53,618 nucleotides of DNA from RGIG5299 sp045542315 (GCA_045542315.1 JAZQKU010000085.1:1-53618), one strand, 5' to 3'. Shown: positions 17,515 through 27,355, numbered from the stretch's first letter. Made by a program: numbers and translations. The notes: generated by a model from the sequence alone, not told the origin.

Positions 17515-18120
17515 GTGGATTATTTAAGGCTTTACGACGAAATAACAGAGAAGGCAAGGTCCCTTTCAAAAAAGCCCACGCTTTTGCTTCACTCCTGTTG
17601 CGCACCCTGCTCAACCTCGGTGATAAAAAGGCTTTCGGAGATTTTTGAAATAACGGTTTTTTATTCAAATTCAAATATTTATCCAAAGGCGGAATACGAA
17701 AAGCGCAAAAAGGAGCAGATCAGGTTTTGCGAGATCGCAGGCGTCCCCTTTTCGGAGGATAACTACCTTCACACAGAATTTACCGCTTTTGCGGCGGAGC
17801 TTAAAGACGAGAGGGAAGGCGGAGCGCGGTGCGAAAAATGTATTGCCTACCGCATGGAAAAAGCCGCAAGGGAAGCAGCCGAAAATAAATTTGATTATTT
17901 CACCACCACTCTTTCTGTTTCACCCCACAAAAACGCACCGTTTATAAACAAAACCGGGGCAGAGCTTGAAGAAAAATACGGCGTTGGATTTTTATACGCA
18001 GACTTCAAGAAAAAGGACGGATATTTGAATTCGATAAAAATTTCAAAAGAGCTTGATATATACAGACAAAGCTATTGCGGCTGTGAGTTTTCGATTGATA
18101 AGGAGGCGATAAAGCCTTGA
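17515..18120 (+). CDS. queH: Epoxyqueuosine reductase QueH
   Basis: Reduces epoxyqueuosine to queuosine at tRNA position 34, the last step of queuosine synthesis; QueH replaces the unrelated cobalamin enzyme QueG. GTG start at 17515 with AAAGGAAG upstream; 201 residues. The cysteine-rich metal site shows as HSCCAPCS (C28, C29, C32), CEKC near residues 106-109 and YCGCEFS near the C-terminus. A typical YSNSNIYPKAEYEKRK segment lies between. No other queuosine genes are present, so the operon context is housekeeping rather than pathway. Its stop overlaps the next start by two bases. Confidence 0.93.
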   Translation: MDYLRLYDEITEKARSLSKKPTLLLHSCCAPCSTSVIKRLSEIFEITVFYSNSNIYPKAEYEKRKKEQIRFCEIAGVPFSEDNYLHTEFTAFAAELKDEREGGARCEKCIAYRMEKAAREAAENKFDYFTTTLSVSPHKNAPFINKTGAELEEKYGVGFLYADFKKKDGYLNSIKISKELDIYRQSYCGCEFSIDKEAIKP

Positions 18121-19301
18121 AAATAGCAATATACGGCGGCACCTTCGATCCGCCGCATCTCGGTCACGAGCTTTTCATAAAGGAATTCATAAAGCTTTAT
18201 CGGCCTGATAAGATCTTTGTAATTCCCACAAAGATACCGCCTCATAAGGCGTGTGAGACCACGGGTGCCGCAGACCGCGTTGCGATGGCGAGGCTTGCCT
18301 TTAAGGGAATTGCGGAGGTAAGCGACTGTGAGATAAAGCGTAAGGGTAAAAGCTACACCGTTGATACCCTGGAATATTTTAAAAAGCGGTATCCCGATTC
18401 GGAAATTTATATGATAATCGGAAGCGATATGCTGCTTACCTTTGACGAGTGGCGGTGTCCGCGAAGAATTTTAGAGCTTGCAACGGTCGTTGCCGCTCCG
18501 CGAATCGAAAGCGAAGAGCTTGTTAATGAGATGAGGGAAAAGGCAAGAGGTATAACCGAGAGAATGGGCGGTAAAATAGAGGTGATGCCCATTACTCCGC
18601 GCGAGATATCCTCAACCGAGATAAGAGAGGGCGCCGAAAACGCCGTTTCGCCCGCCGTGGCAAAATATATTTCAAAGCGCGGGCTTTATAAAGAAAGCGA
18701 AAAGATAAAGGAAATCAAAGAGGTGCTTTCAAAGCGGCTTTCCTATAAGCGATATTACCACTCTCTCGGAGTTATGAATACTGCGGCAGAGCTTGCCGCC
18801 CGCTACGGAAACGATATTGAACGGGCAAAGCTTGCGGGAATACTTCACGACTGCACCAAGGAGTACCCACTTGAAAAGCAGTATGAGATAATTGAGCGTT
18901 ACGGCGTTGAAATTCCCGAAGACGAAATAACCGTTGAAAAGCTTTTGCACTCAAGAACGGGTGCGGTAATGGCAAAAGAGGAATTCGGCGTGACCGATAA
19001 AGAGGTGCTTTCGGCAATAAGCTGCCACACCGCGGGCAAGGAGAATATGACGGAATTTGAGAAAATTCTCTTTTTGGCCGATTTTATCGACCCCTCGCGT
19101 GATTACCGCGGCGTTGAAGCAATAAGAAAAAAGGCGTTTAAGGACCTCGACGAGGCGATACTCGATTGCACCTCGTTTACGGTAAAGGACCTTGCAAAAA
19201 GAGGAAAAACGATTGCACTTAACACCGTGCTGTGCTACAACTCCACGGTTAAGGCAGTAAAGATAAAAAGACAACTTAACGATAAGGAGAAACAGAAATG
19301 A
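18117..19301 (+). CDS. nadD: NadD-YqeK fusion: NaMN adenylyltransferase plus HD-domain Np4N hydrolase
   Basis: A single 394-residue protein in place of the usual two neighbours nadD and yqeK. The TTG start at 18117 is supported by AGGAGG 10 bases upstream and overlaps the queH stop. Residues 1-~195 are NadD: GGTFDPPHLGH near the N-terminus, IIGSDMLLTFDEW in the middle and ISSTEIREG near 173-181. Residues ~200-385 are YqeK: the HD-type motifs YHSLGVM, AGILHDCTKEYP, LLHSRTGA and ISCHTAG, ending in FLADFIDPSRDY. NadD makes deamido-NAD; YqeK splits diadenosine tetraphosphate symmetrically. There is no stop or frameshift between the domains. rsfS follows with a 4-base overlap, the conserved order. 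Confidence 0.93.
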   Translation: MKIAIYGGTFDPPHLGHELFIKEFIKLYRPDKIFVIPTKIPPHKACETTGAADRVAMARLAFKGIAEVSDCEIKRKGKSYTVDTLEYFKKRYPDSEIYMIIGSDMLLTFDEWRCPRRILELATVVAAPRIESEELVNEMREKARGITERMGGKIEVMPITPREISSTEIREGAENAVSPAVAKYISKRGLYKESEKIKEIKEVLSKRLSYKRYYHSLGVMNTAAELAARYGNDIERAKLAGILHDCTKEYPLEKQYEIIERYGVEIPEDEITVEKLLHSRTGAVMAKEEFGVTDKEVLSAISCHTAGKENMTEFEKILFLADFIDPSRDYRGVEAIRKKAFKDLDEAILDCTSFTVKDLAKRGKTIALNTVLCYNSTVKAVKIKRQLNDKEKQK

Positions 19302-19663
19302 AGGATATTTTTGAAGCGGTAAAAATTGCGGTCAAGGCGCTTGACAGCAAAAAGGCCGACGATATCAAGGTTATAAAAACGGCGGGAATAACCGACCTTG
19401 CGGAATATATAATCATCTGCACGGGCTCTTCCTCGACCAAAATCAAAACTCTTGCAGACCTTGCGGAGGTAACTCTTGCCGAAAACGGCGAGGAGGTCCT
19501 TCACCGCGAGGGATATATGGAGGGCAACTGGGTGCTTCTTGACTACGGCGCATTTATAATAAACGTTTTCAACAGCAAAACGAGAGAATTTTACGCCCTT
19601 GAGCAGCTTTGGCAAAACGGCGAAGAAATAGCCATTAGCGACATTGTAACCCCTGAAGAATAA
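19298..19663 (+). CDS. rsfS: Ribosomal silencing factor RsfS
   Basis: 121 residues. RsfS binds ribosomal protein L14 on the large subunit and blocks joining to the small subunit, slowing translation in poor conditions. The family core is visible: DIKVIKTAGITDLAEYIIICTGSS near the centre, HREGYMEGNWVLLDYG near 70-85 and FYALEQLW near the end. Its start overlaps the nadD-yqeK stop (ATGA) and AAGGAG precedes it. nadD-yqeK-rsfS is a conserved neighbourhood. Confidence 0.94.
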   Translation: MKDIFEAVKIAVKALDSKKADDIKVIKTAGITDLAEYIIICTGSSSTKIKTLADLAEVTLAENGEEVLHREGYMEGNWVLLDYGAFIINVFNSKTREFYALEQLWQNGEEIAISDIVTPEE

Positions 19664-19682
19664 TCGGCAAGGAGAATGGAAA

Positions 19683-22088
19683 ATGAAATACGAATACGCT
19701 GAAATTGAAAAGAAATGGCAAAAATATTGGGAGGAAAACCAAAGCTTTGCGGCAAGCAACGACTACTCAAAGCCGAAGTTTTATCCTCTTGTTGAGTTTC
19801 CCTATCCGTCGGGCGCAGGTCTTCACGTGGGTCATCCCCGCTCCTACACCGCGCTTGATATAATCGCAAGAAAAAAGCGCCTTGCAGGCTACAACGTCCT
19901 CTACGCAATGGGTTGGGACGCATTCGGTCTTCCTGCCGAGAACTACGCTATTAAAAATCAGGTACACCCTAAGACCATCACCGAGAAGAATATCGACCGC
20001 TTCCGCGATCAGCTCAAGTCACTCGGCCTTTCGTTTGACTGGTCAAGAGAGGTAAATACCACCGATCCGAGCTACTACAAGTGGACACAGTGGATATTCT
20101 TGAAGCTCTTTGAAAAGGGACTTGCCTACAAAAAAGAGATGGCGGTAAACTGGTGCACCTCCTGCAAATGCGTTTTGGCTAACGAAGAGGTAGTCGACGG
20201 CGTTTGCGAGCGCTGCGGCAGTCAGGTTGTAAGAAAGGTCAAGGAGCAGTGGATGCTCAAGATCACCGCCTACGCAGAGCGCCTTATTGACGACCTTGAC
20301 GGCGTAAACTACATTCCCCGCGTCAAGACCCAGCAGAAAAACTGGATAGGCCGCTCAACCGGAGCAGAGGTAAAATTCGAAACCTCGGTAGGCTCCACCC
20401 TCACCGTTTACACCACCAGACCCGACACTCTTTTCGGCGCCACCTATATGGTAATCTCGCCCGAGCATCCGATGATTGACAGCTTCAAGGACGTTATCGA
20501 AAACTATGATGACTGCATCGCCTACCGCGAGGCGGCGGCAAAGAAGTCGGATTTCGAGCGCACCGAGCTTCAGAAGGAAAAGACCGGCGTTTGCATCAAG
20601 GGCATTACCGCCAAAAATCCCGTAAACGGCAATATGATACCCATCTACATATCCGACTACGTTCTTATGAGCTACGGAACAGGCGCGATTATGGCGGTTC
20701 CCGCTCACGACGAGCGTGACTATGCCTTTGCAAAGGTGTTTGACCTTCCCGTAATTGAGGTCGTAAAGGGCGGCAACGTTGAAAAGGAAGCCTTTACTGA
20801 CATTGAAAGCGGTGAAATGGTAAACAGCGGAATGCTTGACGGTCTTACCGTAGCCGAGGCAAAGAAAAAGATAATCGAGTGGCTTTCCGAAACCGGAAAG
20901 GGCGAGGCAAAGGTAAACTACAAGCTTCGCGACTGGGTATTTTCACGTCAGCGCTACTGGGGCGAGCCCATTCCTCTCGTTCATTGCGACGAGTGCGGTT
21001 GGGTTGCGATTCCCGAAAGCGAGCTTCCCTTAACACTCCCCGACGTTGAACGCTACGAGCCCACCGACAACGGCGAATCACCTCTTGCAAAGATCGAAAG
21101 CTTTGTAAACACCACCTGCCCCAAATGCGGACGTCCTGCCAAGAGAGAAACCGACATTATGCCCCAGTGGGCAGGCTCCTCGTGGTATTTCCTCCGCTAT
21201 TGCGATCCGCACAACGATAAGGAGCTTGCCTCCAAGGAAGCTCTTGAATACTGGACTCCCGTCGATTGGTATAACGGCGGTATGGAGCACACCACCCTCC
21301 ACCTTCTCTATTCGAGATTCTGGCACAAGTTCCTCTACGATATCGGCGTAGTACCCACCGCCGAGCCCTATGCAAAGAGAACGAGCCACGGTATGATACT
21401 CGGCGAGAACGGCGCAAAGATGAGTAAATCTCTCGGAAACGTCGTAAACCCCGACGATATCGTAAGAGATTACGGCGCCGACACCATGCGTCTTTACGAG
21501 ATGTTCATAGGCGACTTTGAAAAGACTGCACCGTGGTCCACCTCATCGATAAAGGGTTGCAAGAGATTTTTGGAGAGAGTTCTTGGCCTTGTTGATATAG
21601 CAACCCTTGAGAAAGAGGACGAGGAGACCGAGAGAGAGCTTCACCGCACCATCAGAAAGGTATCAGACGATATCGAGCAGATGAAGTTCAACACCGGCAT
21701 TGCGGCAATGATGAGCTTCGTAAACTTTGCCTACGATAAGGGCGGTCTTACCAAGGAGGAGCTTAAGACCTTTATCCTTCTTTTAAATCCCTTCGCACCT
21801 CATCTTACCGAGGAAATGTGGGAGCTTCTCGGAGAGAAGAAGCCCATTTGCGAGATCGGCGTATGGCCCGAATACGATGAGAAAAAGCTCGTTGATACGA
21901 GCAAGATAATCCCCGTCCAGGTAAACGGCAAGCTCCGCGGCACGATAAAGGTAGCCGTAGGTCTTGACGAGGCGGCGGTAAGAGCCGAGGCCGAAAAGGA
22001 CGAAAAGATTGCCGCAGCGCTCCAGGGCAAGACGGTCGTAAAGGTCATCTATATCAAGGATAAAATGCTCAACATCGTCGTTAAATGA
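19683..22088 (+). CDS. leuS: Leucyl-tRNA synthetase
   Basis: Class I synthetase of 801 residues, normal for bacterial LeuRS. The HIGH-type motif HVGH is at 48-51 in YPSGAGLHVGH and KMSKS is at 579-583. The editing domain lies between, with the TTRPDTLFGATY signature. Cysteine pairs around residues 160-180 (CTSC, CERC) and 435-480 (CDEC, CPKC) suggest zinc-ribbon modules. AAGGAGAATGGAAA provides the ribosome-binding site. The leader is only 19 bases, so no T-box can precede it; it is expressed with the operon. Confidence 0.97.
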   Translation: MKYEYAEIEKKWQKYWEENQSFAASNDYSKPKFYPLVEFPYPSGAGLHVGHPRSYTALDIIARKKRLAGYNVLYAMGWDAFGLPAENYAIKNQVHPKTITEKNIDRFRDQLKSLGLSFDWSREVNTTDPSYYKWTQWIFLKLFEKGLAYKKEMAVNWCTSCKCVLANEEVVDGVCERCGSQVVRKVKEQWMLKITAYAERLIDDLDGVNYIPRVKTQQKNWIGRSTGAEVKFETSVGSTLTVYTTRPDTLFGATYMVISPEHPMIDSFKDVIENYDDCIAYREAAAKKSDFERTELQKEKTGVCIKGITAKNPVNGNMIPIYISDYVLMSYGTGAIMAVPAHDERDYAFAKVFDLPVIEVVKGGNVEKEAFTDIESGEMVNSGMLDGLTVAEAKKKIIEWLSETGKGEAKVNYKLRDWVFSRQRYWGEPIPLVHCDECGWVAIPESELPLTLPDVERYEPTDNGESPLAKIESFVNTTCPKCGRPAKRETDIMPQWAGSSWYFLRYCDPHNDKELASKEALEYWTPVDWYNGGMEHTTLHLLYSRFWHKFLYDIGVVPTAEPYAKRTSHGMILGENGAKMSKSLGNVVNPDDIVRDYGADTMRLYEMFIGDFEKTAPWSTSSIKGCKRFLERVLGLVDIATLEKEDEETERELHRTIRKVSDDIEQMKFNTGIAAMMSFVNFAYDKGGLTKEELKTFILLLNPFAPHLTEEMWELLGEKKPICEIGVWPEYDEKKLVDTSKIIPVQVNGKLRGTIKVAVGLDEAAVRAEAEKDEKIAAALQGKTVVKVIYIKDKMLNIVVK

Positions 22089-22108
22089 TTGTAAAAGAGG
22101 TTTAAAAT

Positions 22109-24736
22109 ATGAAAGATATCAAACCTATGGGTTTAAATGAGATAAGAGAAAAATATCTCTCGTTCTTCGAGAAAAAGGGTCACCTTCGCGAAAAAAGCGC
22201 ATCGCTTATTCCCGACGGCGACAAGGGCCTTTTGCTTATAAACGCAGGTATGGCTCCCCTTAAAAAATATTTCACCGGCGAGGCAACTCCTCCCTCTGTG
22301 AGAATGACCACCTGCCAGAAATGCATTCGTGTATTGGATATCGAGCGCGTAGGCAAAACGAGCCGTCACGGCACCTTCTTTGAAATGCTCGGAAACTTCT
22401 CCTTCGGCGACTACTTCAAGCACGAGGTGTGCGCCTGGGCGTGGGAGTTTTTGACAAAGGATCTTGAGCTTCCCATCGAGCGTCTTTACGTTTCCGTTTA
22501 TCACGAGGACGACGAGGCATACGATATCTGGACCAAGGAGGTTGGCGTTGACCCCTCTCACATGGTTCGTCTCGGAAAGGCTGATAACTTCTGGGAGATC
22601 GGCGCGGGCCCCTGCGGTCCCTGCACCGAGATCTATTTCGACAGAGGAGAGGAATACTCCTGCGGCAGTAAGGACTGCTTCGTAGGCTGCGACTGCGACC
22701 GTTACGTTGAATTCTGGAACCTCGTTTTCTCGCAGTTTAACAACGACGGCGAGGGCAACTACACCGAGCTTGCAAAGAAAAACATAGATACCGGTATGGG
22801 CCTTGAGAGAATGGCTTGCATTATGCAGGGCAAAACCAGCATCTTCGAGATCGACACCGTTTCCAACATAATGAAGACCGTTTGCGATATCGCAAAGGTA
22901 AATTACAAAGAGGACGAGAAAAAGGATCTTTCCTTACGCGTTATCACCGACCATATCAGAGGAAGCTCATTCCTTATTGCAGACGGCGTTTTGCCCTCAA
23001 ACGAGGGAAGAGGCTACGTTCTCCGTAAGCTTATTCGCCGCGCGGCACGTCACGGCAGACTCATAGGAGTTGAAAAGCCCTTCCTTTACGAGGTTGCGGC
23101 AAGCGTTGCAAAGGAAAACCGCACCGCATATCCCGAGCTTACCGAGCGCCTCGACTTCATTCAGAACGTATTGAAGAAGGAAGAGGAGCAGTTTGCAAAA
23201 ACTGTGGGAAGCGGACTCCAGATGCTTTCCGAGCTTATGAAAAACGCCGAAAGCAAGACCGTTTCGGGTGCTGATGCCTTCAAGCTTTACGATACCTTCG
23301 GCTTCCCCTTGGACCTCACCAAGGAGATCGCGGAGGACGGCGGCTTTGCCGTTGACGAGGAGGGCTTTGAGGCTGAAATGAAGCGTCAGCGCGAGGCCTC
23401 GAGAGAGGCAAGAGAGAAACTCGGCGACTTTGGCTGGGAAAAGCACATCTCTGTTAAGGATCTCGGAATAACCCCCGAATTTACAGGTTATAATAATCTC
23501 ACCGGCACCGCTCCCATAAAGGCAATATTTGCAGGTGCAGAAAGAGTTAACTCTGCGGGAAGCGGCGAGACCGTTACCGTAATTTTTGAAAAAACCCCCT
23601 TCTACGCCGAAATGGGCGGTCAGCCCGGCGACGTGGGCGTTATTAAGAGCGAGGGCGCAACCCTTAAGGTCGTTAAGACGTTAAAGGGTGATGACGGAGT
23701 TGCACTCCATCTTTGCGAAATAGAAAACGGCGAGATAGCCGAGGGCGACGTTATGGAGCTTTCCGTTTGCAAAAAGCACCGTCTTGACGTTTCGAGAAAC
23801 CACTCGGCAACTCACCTCTTGCAGAAGGCTCTCAAGGAGGTGCTTGGCGACCACGTTTCGCAGGCAGGCTCACAGCTTTCGAGAGATAATCTCACCTTCG
23901 ACTTTACAAGCTTTGAGGCTCTTACCAAGGAGCAGCTTGAAAAGGTTGAGGAGCTTGTAAATAACGATATCGACGCCGCGCTTGCTATTTCCACCGCGGA
24001 AATGTCTATCGAGGAGGCAAAGGCAAGCGGTGCCGAGGCGCACTTTACCGAAAAGTACGGCAAGACTGTAAGAGTTGTTTCAATGGGTGACCGCTCCAAG
24101 GAGCTTTGCGGCGGAACTCACCTTAACAACACAGCTGAAATAGGAATGTTCAAGATAGTTTCCGAAAGCTCTGTTGCCGCAGGCGTAAGACGCATTGAGG
24201 CTGTAACGGGCCGCGGTGTTTTGAAGCTTCTTTCGGAAAAGCAGGAGCTTATAAATTCCACCGTTATTGCTCTTAAGGGCAAGACCGAGAAGGAGCTTTT
24301 AACAAGAGCGAACGTCGTTATGAACGAGCTCAAGGATGCCAAGGCGCAGGTCACCGCTTACGAGAGCCGCATTTCCGAAATCGTTTTTGAAAGCGTTATT
24401 GCTTCTGCCGAAAGTGTTAACGGCGTTGAAATAATCACCGCTTATCTCAAGGATACCGACCTTTCGGTTGCAAGAAGCATAGGCGACAGAATTAAAGAGA
24501 GAAAGCCTTTGGCTGCGGCAATAATTGCCTGCGAAAAGGACGGCAAGGCAAACCTCGTTGCGGTAATGGGCGCAGAAGCCGTTAAGGCAGGCCGCCACGC
24601 AGGAAAGACCGTTTCTCTTGCGGCAGCCGTAACGGGCGGCAAGGGCGGCGGCAGACCCGATTCTGCGGTTGCGGGTGTAGGCGATATTGCCAAGATTTCC
24701 GATGCACTTGCCGAAGCAAAAAAATTACTCTCCTAA
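22109..24736 (+). CDS. alaS: Alanyl-tRNA synthetase
   Basis: Class II synthetase of 875 residues with the full layout: aminoacylation domain from residue 5, editing domain with HSATHLL near 562-568 and CGGTHL near 667-672 (zinc/editing site), and a C-terminal DHHA1-type domain ending in GGKGGGRPDSAVAG. It follows leuS by 20 bases. Its substrate tRNA-Ala(CGC) with the G3-U70 identity pair is encoded at the other end of the window (52663-52738). There is no T-box because the gap is too short. Confidence 0.97.
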   Translation: MKDIKPMGLNEIREKYLSFFEKKGHLREKSASLIPDGDKGLLLINAGMAPLKKYFTGEATPPSVRMTTCQKCIRVLDIERVGKTSRHGTFFEMLGNFSFGDYFKHEVCAWAWEFLTKDLELPIERLYVSVYHEDDEAYDIWTKEVGVDPSHMVRLGKADNFWEIGAGPCGPCTEIYFDRGEEYSCGSKDCFVGCDCDRYVEFWNLVFSQFNNDGEGNYTELAKKNIDTGMGLERMACIMQGKTSIFEIDTVSNIMKTVCDIAKVNYKEDEKKDLSLRVITDHIRGSSFLIADGVLPSNEGRGYVLRKLIRRAARHGRLIGVEKPFLYEVAASVAKENRTAYPELTERLDFIQNVLKKEEEQFAKTVGSGLQMLSELMKNAESKTVSGADAFKLYDTFGFPLDLTKEIAEDGGFAVDEEGFEAEMKRQREASREAREKLGDFGWEKHISVKDLGITPEFTGYNNLTGTAPIKAIFAGAERVNSAGSGETVTVIFEKTPFYAEMGGQPGDVGVIKSEGATLKVVKTLKGDDGVALHLCEIENGEIAEGDVMELSVCKKHRLDVSRNHSATHLLQKALKEVLGDHVSQAGSQLSRDNLTFDFTSFEALTKEQLEKVEELVNNDIDAALAISTAEMSIEEAKASGAEAHFTEKYGKTVRVVSMGDRSKELCGGTHLNNTAEIGMFKIVSESSVAAGVRRIEAVTGRGVLKLLSEKQELINSTVIALKGKTEKELLTRANVVMNELKDAKAQVTAYESRISEIVFESVIASAESVNGVEIITAYLKDTDLSVARSIGDRIKERKPLAAAIIACEKDGKANLVAVMGAEAVKAGRHAGKTVSLAAAVTGGKGGGRPDSAVAGVGDIAKISDALAEAKKLLS

Positions 24737-24775
24737 CATACTGAAAGGAAGCCCACGGGCTTTACGGGTATAACA

Positions 24776-26050
24776 ATGGAAAAGTATATTATTAACGGAG
24801 GAAGACCTCTTTTCGGAGAGGTAGCGGTGAGCGGCGCAAAAAATGCGGCGCTCCCCATTCTTGCCGCAACGATACTTTCTGACGGCGAATGCCGAATTGA
24901 AAATATCCCCGAGATAAGAGACGTTTCTCTTATGATAGAGATACTTTACAAAATGGGCGCGGAGGTAAGGACCATTGACCGCACTACCGTTGAGATAGAG
25001 GCGTCGAGAATTTACACCACCGCTTCTCCCAACGATATCTGTCGCCGTCTTCGCGGCTCCTACTATCTTCTCGGAGCAATGCTCGGAAAATACGGCAAGG
25101 TAGAGGTTGAAATGCCCGGCGGCTGCAACTTCGGTGTGCGCCCGATAGACCTTCATATAAAGGGCCTTGAGGCGCTCGGCGCCCATATAGAAATAGAGGG
25201 CGGCGTTATCAAGGCGGCGGCACCCGACGGACTTAAGGGTGCAACGGTATATCTTGATAAGGCGTCTGTCGGCGCAACGATAAACATAATGCTTGCGGCT
25301 GTAAGAGCCGAGGGCACTACCCTGATCGAAAACGCCGCAAGAGAGCCGCACATCGTTGACCTTGCAAACTTCTTAAACTCAATGGGTGCATCGGTCCGCG
25401 GCGCGGGCACCGATACGATAAAGATAAAGGGCGTAAGCTCCCTTATAGGCGTTACCTATTCGATAATTCCCGACCAGATAGAGGCGGGAACCTTTATGAT
25501 TGCCTCTGCCATTACCGGCGGTGACGTTGTTGTTAAAAACATAATCCCCAAGCATATGGAATCACTTACCTCGAAGCTTATTGAGGCGGGTATGAAGGTA
25601 GAGGAGCTTGACGAGGCGATAAGAGTAGTGGGTAAAAGACCGATAAACAAGCTGAAGGTTACGGCGATATATTATCCCGGCTTTCCCACCGATCTGCAAC
25701 CCCAGATAACCGCAATGCTCTCGCTTGCCGAGGGAACGAGCATCGTTACCGAAAGCGTTTGGGAAAACCGTTTCCGCTACACCGAGGAGCTTAAGAAGAT
25801 GGGCGCCGACATTTCGGTTGACGGGCGTGTTGCAACGGTATCGGGAGTAAAGGAGCTTCACGGCGCAACGGTTACCGCCTGCGACCTTCGCGCAGGTGCG
25901 GCAGTTATCCTTGCGGGTCTTGCCGCCGAGGGCGAAACCGTAATTGAAAATATCGTGCTTGTTGAAAGAGGCTACGAGGATATCGTGGGCAAGCTTCGCG
26001 CACTCGGCGCGGAGATATCGAAAGAGAGCTTTAACGAGCCCGCGATTTAA
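24776..26050 (+). CDS. murA: UDP-N-acetylglucosamine 1-carboxyvinyltransferase
   Basis: First committed step of peptidoglycan synthesis: transfer of enolpyruvate from PEP to UDP-GlcNAc. 424 residues. K22 (SGAKNAALP) and the active-site Cys117 in MPGGCNFGVRPIDLH are present, so the enzyme should be sensitive to fosfomycin like most MurA. The only good ribosome-binding sequence, AAAGGAAG (24744-24751), lies about 24 bases before the ATG; a small hairpin AAGCC-CACG-GGCTT between them may bring it closer or mask it. That unusual leader could set translation level. It may be one of two MurA copies, as in many Firmicutes. Confidence 0.95.
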   Translation: MEKYIINGGRPLFGEVAVSGAKNAALPILAATILSDGECRIENIPEIRDVSLMIEILYKMGAEVRTIDRTTVEIEASRIYTTASPNDICRRLRGSYYLLGAMLGKYGKVEVEMPGGCNFGVRPIDLHIKGLEALGAHIEIEGGVIKAAAPDGLKGATVYLDKASVGATINIMLAAVRAEGTTLIENAAREPHIVDLANFLNSMGASVRGAGTDTIKIKGVSSLIGVTYSIIPDQIEAGTFMIASAITGGDVVVKNIIPKHMESLTSKLIEAGMKVEELDEAIRVVGKRPINKLKVTAIYYPGFPTDLQPQITAMLSLAEGTSIVTESVWENRFRYTEELKKMGADISVDGRVATVSGVKELHGATVTACDLRAGAAVILAGLAAEGETVIENIVLVERGYEDIVGKLRALGAEISKESFNEPAI

Positions 26051-26062
26051 CGGAGATAAGCT

Positions 26063-26875
26063 ATGTCCTTCTTTTTTCAAACACTTTACAGCGGAAGCGA
26101 GGGCAACGCCTGCCTTATCGGCTGTGACGGGCGTTACATACTTATCGATGCCGGCAGAAACTGCAAGGCGGTTTTAAACGCTCTTTCCTCGCTTTCAATT
26201 TCAGTGAGGGACGTTTTTGCGGTCTTCGTTACTCACGAGCATTCCGACCATATTTCGGCGCTCGACGTTCTGGCAAGAAACTATAAAATCCCCGTTTTTG
26301 CAAACGGAGCAACCGCCGAGGAAATTAAAAGACTGGCAAAAAATCTTCCAAACGACCTTGTTTTCGAGCTTGAAAACTATTCGACTGCGAAAAACGGCGG
26401 TATTGCGGTAACACCGTTTCCGCTCCCGCACGATTCGGTTAGCTGCTCGGGATACGTTGTTGAGGCAGAAGGTAAAAGGCTCGTGGTTGCAACCGATATG
26501 GGTCACCTCACGGGTGAATTTGCCGCAGCGGCGAAGGACGCCGATGCGGTTGTAATAGAATCGAATTACGATGAGATAATGCTTCAAAACGGAAGATATC
26601 CCGAATATCTGAAGCGCAGGATCAGCTCAAAATACGGTCATCTTTCAAATGCCGACTGTGCCGAGGCCGTTTCGGTGCTTTCGAGAAGAAGGGCAAAAAA
26701 GATAATGCTTGCCCATATCTCAAAGGAAAACAACACCCCCGAAACGGCAGTTTCAAAATCCAAAGAGATTCTTCTGTCGCTCGGGGCAACGGTAACTCAC
26801 ACGGTAAACGAGGGAGCCGACGTATTGGTTGCGGCGGCACCGAGATATACGCCGTCCGAAAGGATAATAATTTAA
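26063..26875 (+). CDS. MBL-fold metallohydrolase (WalJ/YycJ-like)
   Basis: 270 residues. The metallo-beta-lactamase signature HEHSDH is near 54-59 in FVTHEHSDHISALD. It is preceded by SGSEGNACLIGCDGRYILIDAG, typical of the YycJ/WalJ group, and later ligands are in HDSVSCSGYVVE, ATDMGHLTG and LAHIS. YycJ of Bacillus is a 5'-3' exonuclease linked to mismatch repair and the WalRK operon; the WalRK genes are not here. It lies between murA and rlmH; WalJ homologues often neighbour rlmH in Firmicutes, which supports the call. Confidence 0.87.
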   Translation: MSFFFQTLYSGSEGNACLIGCDGRYILIDAGRNCKAVLNALSSLSISVRDVFAVFVTHEHSDHISALDVLARNYKIPVFANGATAEEIKRLAKNLPNDLVFELENYSTAKNGGIAVTPFPLPHDSVSCSGYVVEAEGKRLVVATDMGHLTGEFAAAAKDADAVVIESNYDEIMLQNGRYPEYLKRRISSKYGHLSNADCAEAVSVLSRRRAKKIMLAHISKENNTPETAVSKSKEILLSLGATVTHTVNEGADVLVAAAPRYTPSERIII

Positions 26876-27355
26876 ATGTTCAACGTTAAGCTTATTGCGG
26901 TGGGGAAGCTCAAGGAAAGCTATCTCACCGAGGCTGTTTCCGAATATGCAAAAAGGCTGAAGGCTTATTGCAAATTTGAAATAATCGAGTTAAAGGAAGC
27001 ATTTTTACCCGAAAACCCGAGTGAAAAGGAAATAGAGGCGGCGCTGTCCCAAGAGGCAAAGGATATTTTAAAGGCTGCGGCAGACAGCGTAACAGTCGCC
27101 CTTTGCATTGAGGGAAAGCAAACGAGCTCCGAAGGCCTTGCAAAGGAAATAGAAAAATTCGGAAACACCGGAAACGGTAGCATCTCGTTTATAATCGGTT
27201 CGTCGCACGGGCTTTCAAACGAGGTAAAGAACAGGGCGGTGCGAAGGCTCTCAATGTCGGAAATGACCTTTCCGCATCAGCTTGCGAGAGTTATGGTCGC
27301 CGAGCAGATTTACAGAGCTTTTTCAATAATGAATAACGGAAAGTATCATAAATAG
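26876..27355 (+). CDS. rlmH: 23S rRNA pseudouridine-1915 N3-methyltransferase RlmH
   Basis: SPOUT-class methyltransferase of 159 residues that methylates pseudouridine 1915 in helix 69 of 23S rRNA. The N-terminus VKLIAVGKLKESYL, the cofactor loop FIIGSSHGLSNEV, and MTFPHQLARVMVAEQIYRAFSI ending in YHK are all diagnostic. The ATG directly follows the stop of the MBL gene (no spacer). Confidence 0.96.
   Translation: MFNVKLIAVGKLKESYLTEAVSEYAKRLKAYCKFEIIELKEAFLPENPSEKEIEAALSQEAKDILKAAADSVTVALCIEGKQTSSEGLAKEIEKFGNTGNGSISFIIGSSHGLSNEVKNRAVRRLSMSEMTFPHQLARVMVAEQIYRAFSIMNNGKYHK

Noticed and set aside
22089..22108. T-box riboswitch before alaS or leuS
   Set aside because: The spacers are about 20 bases, far too short, and no T-box sequence or terminator is seen.
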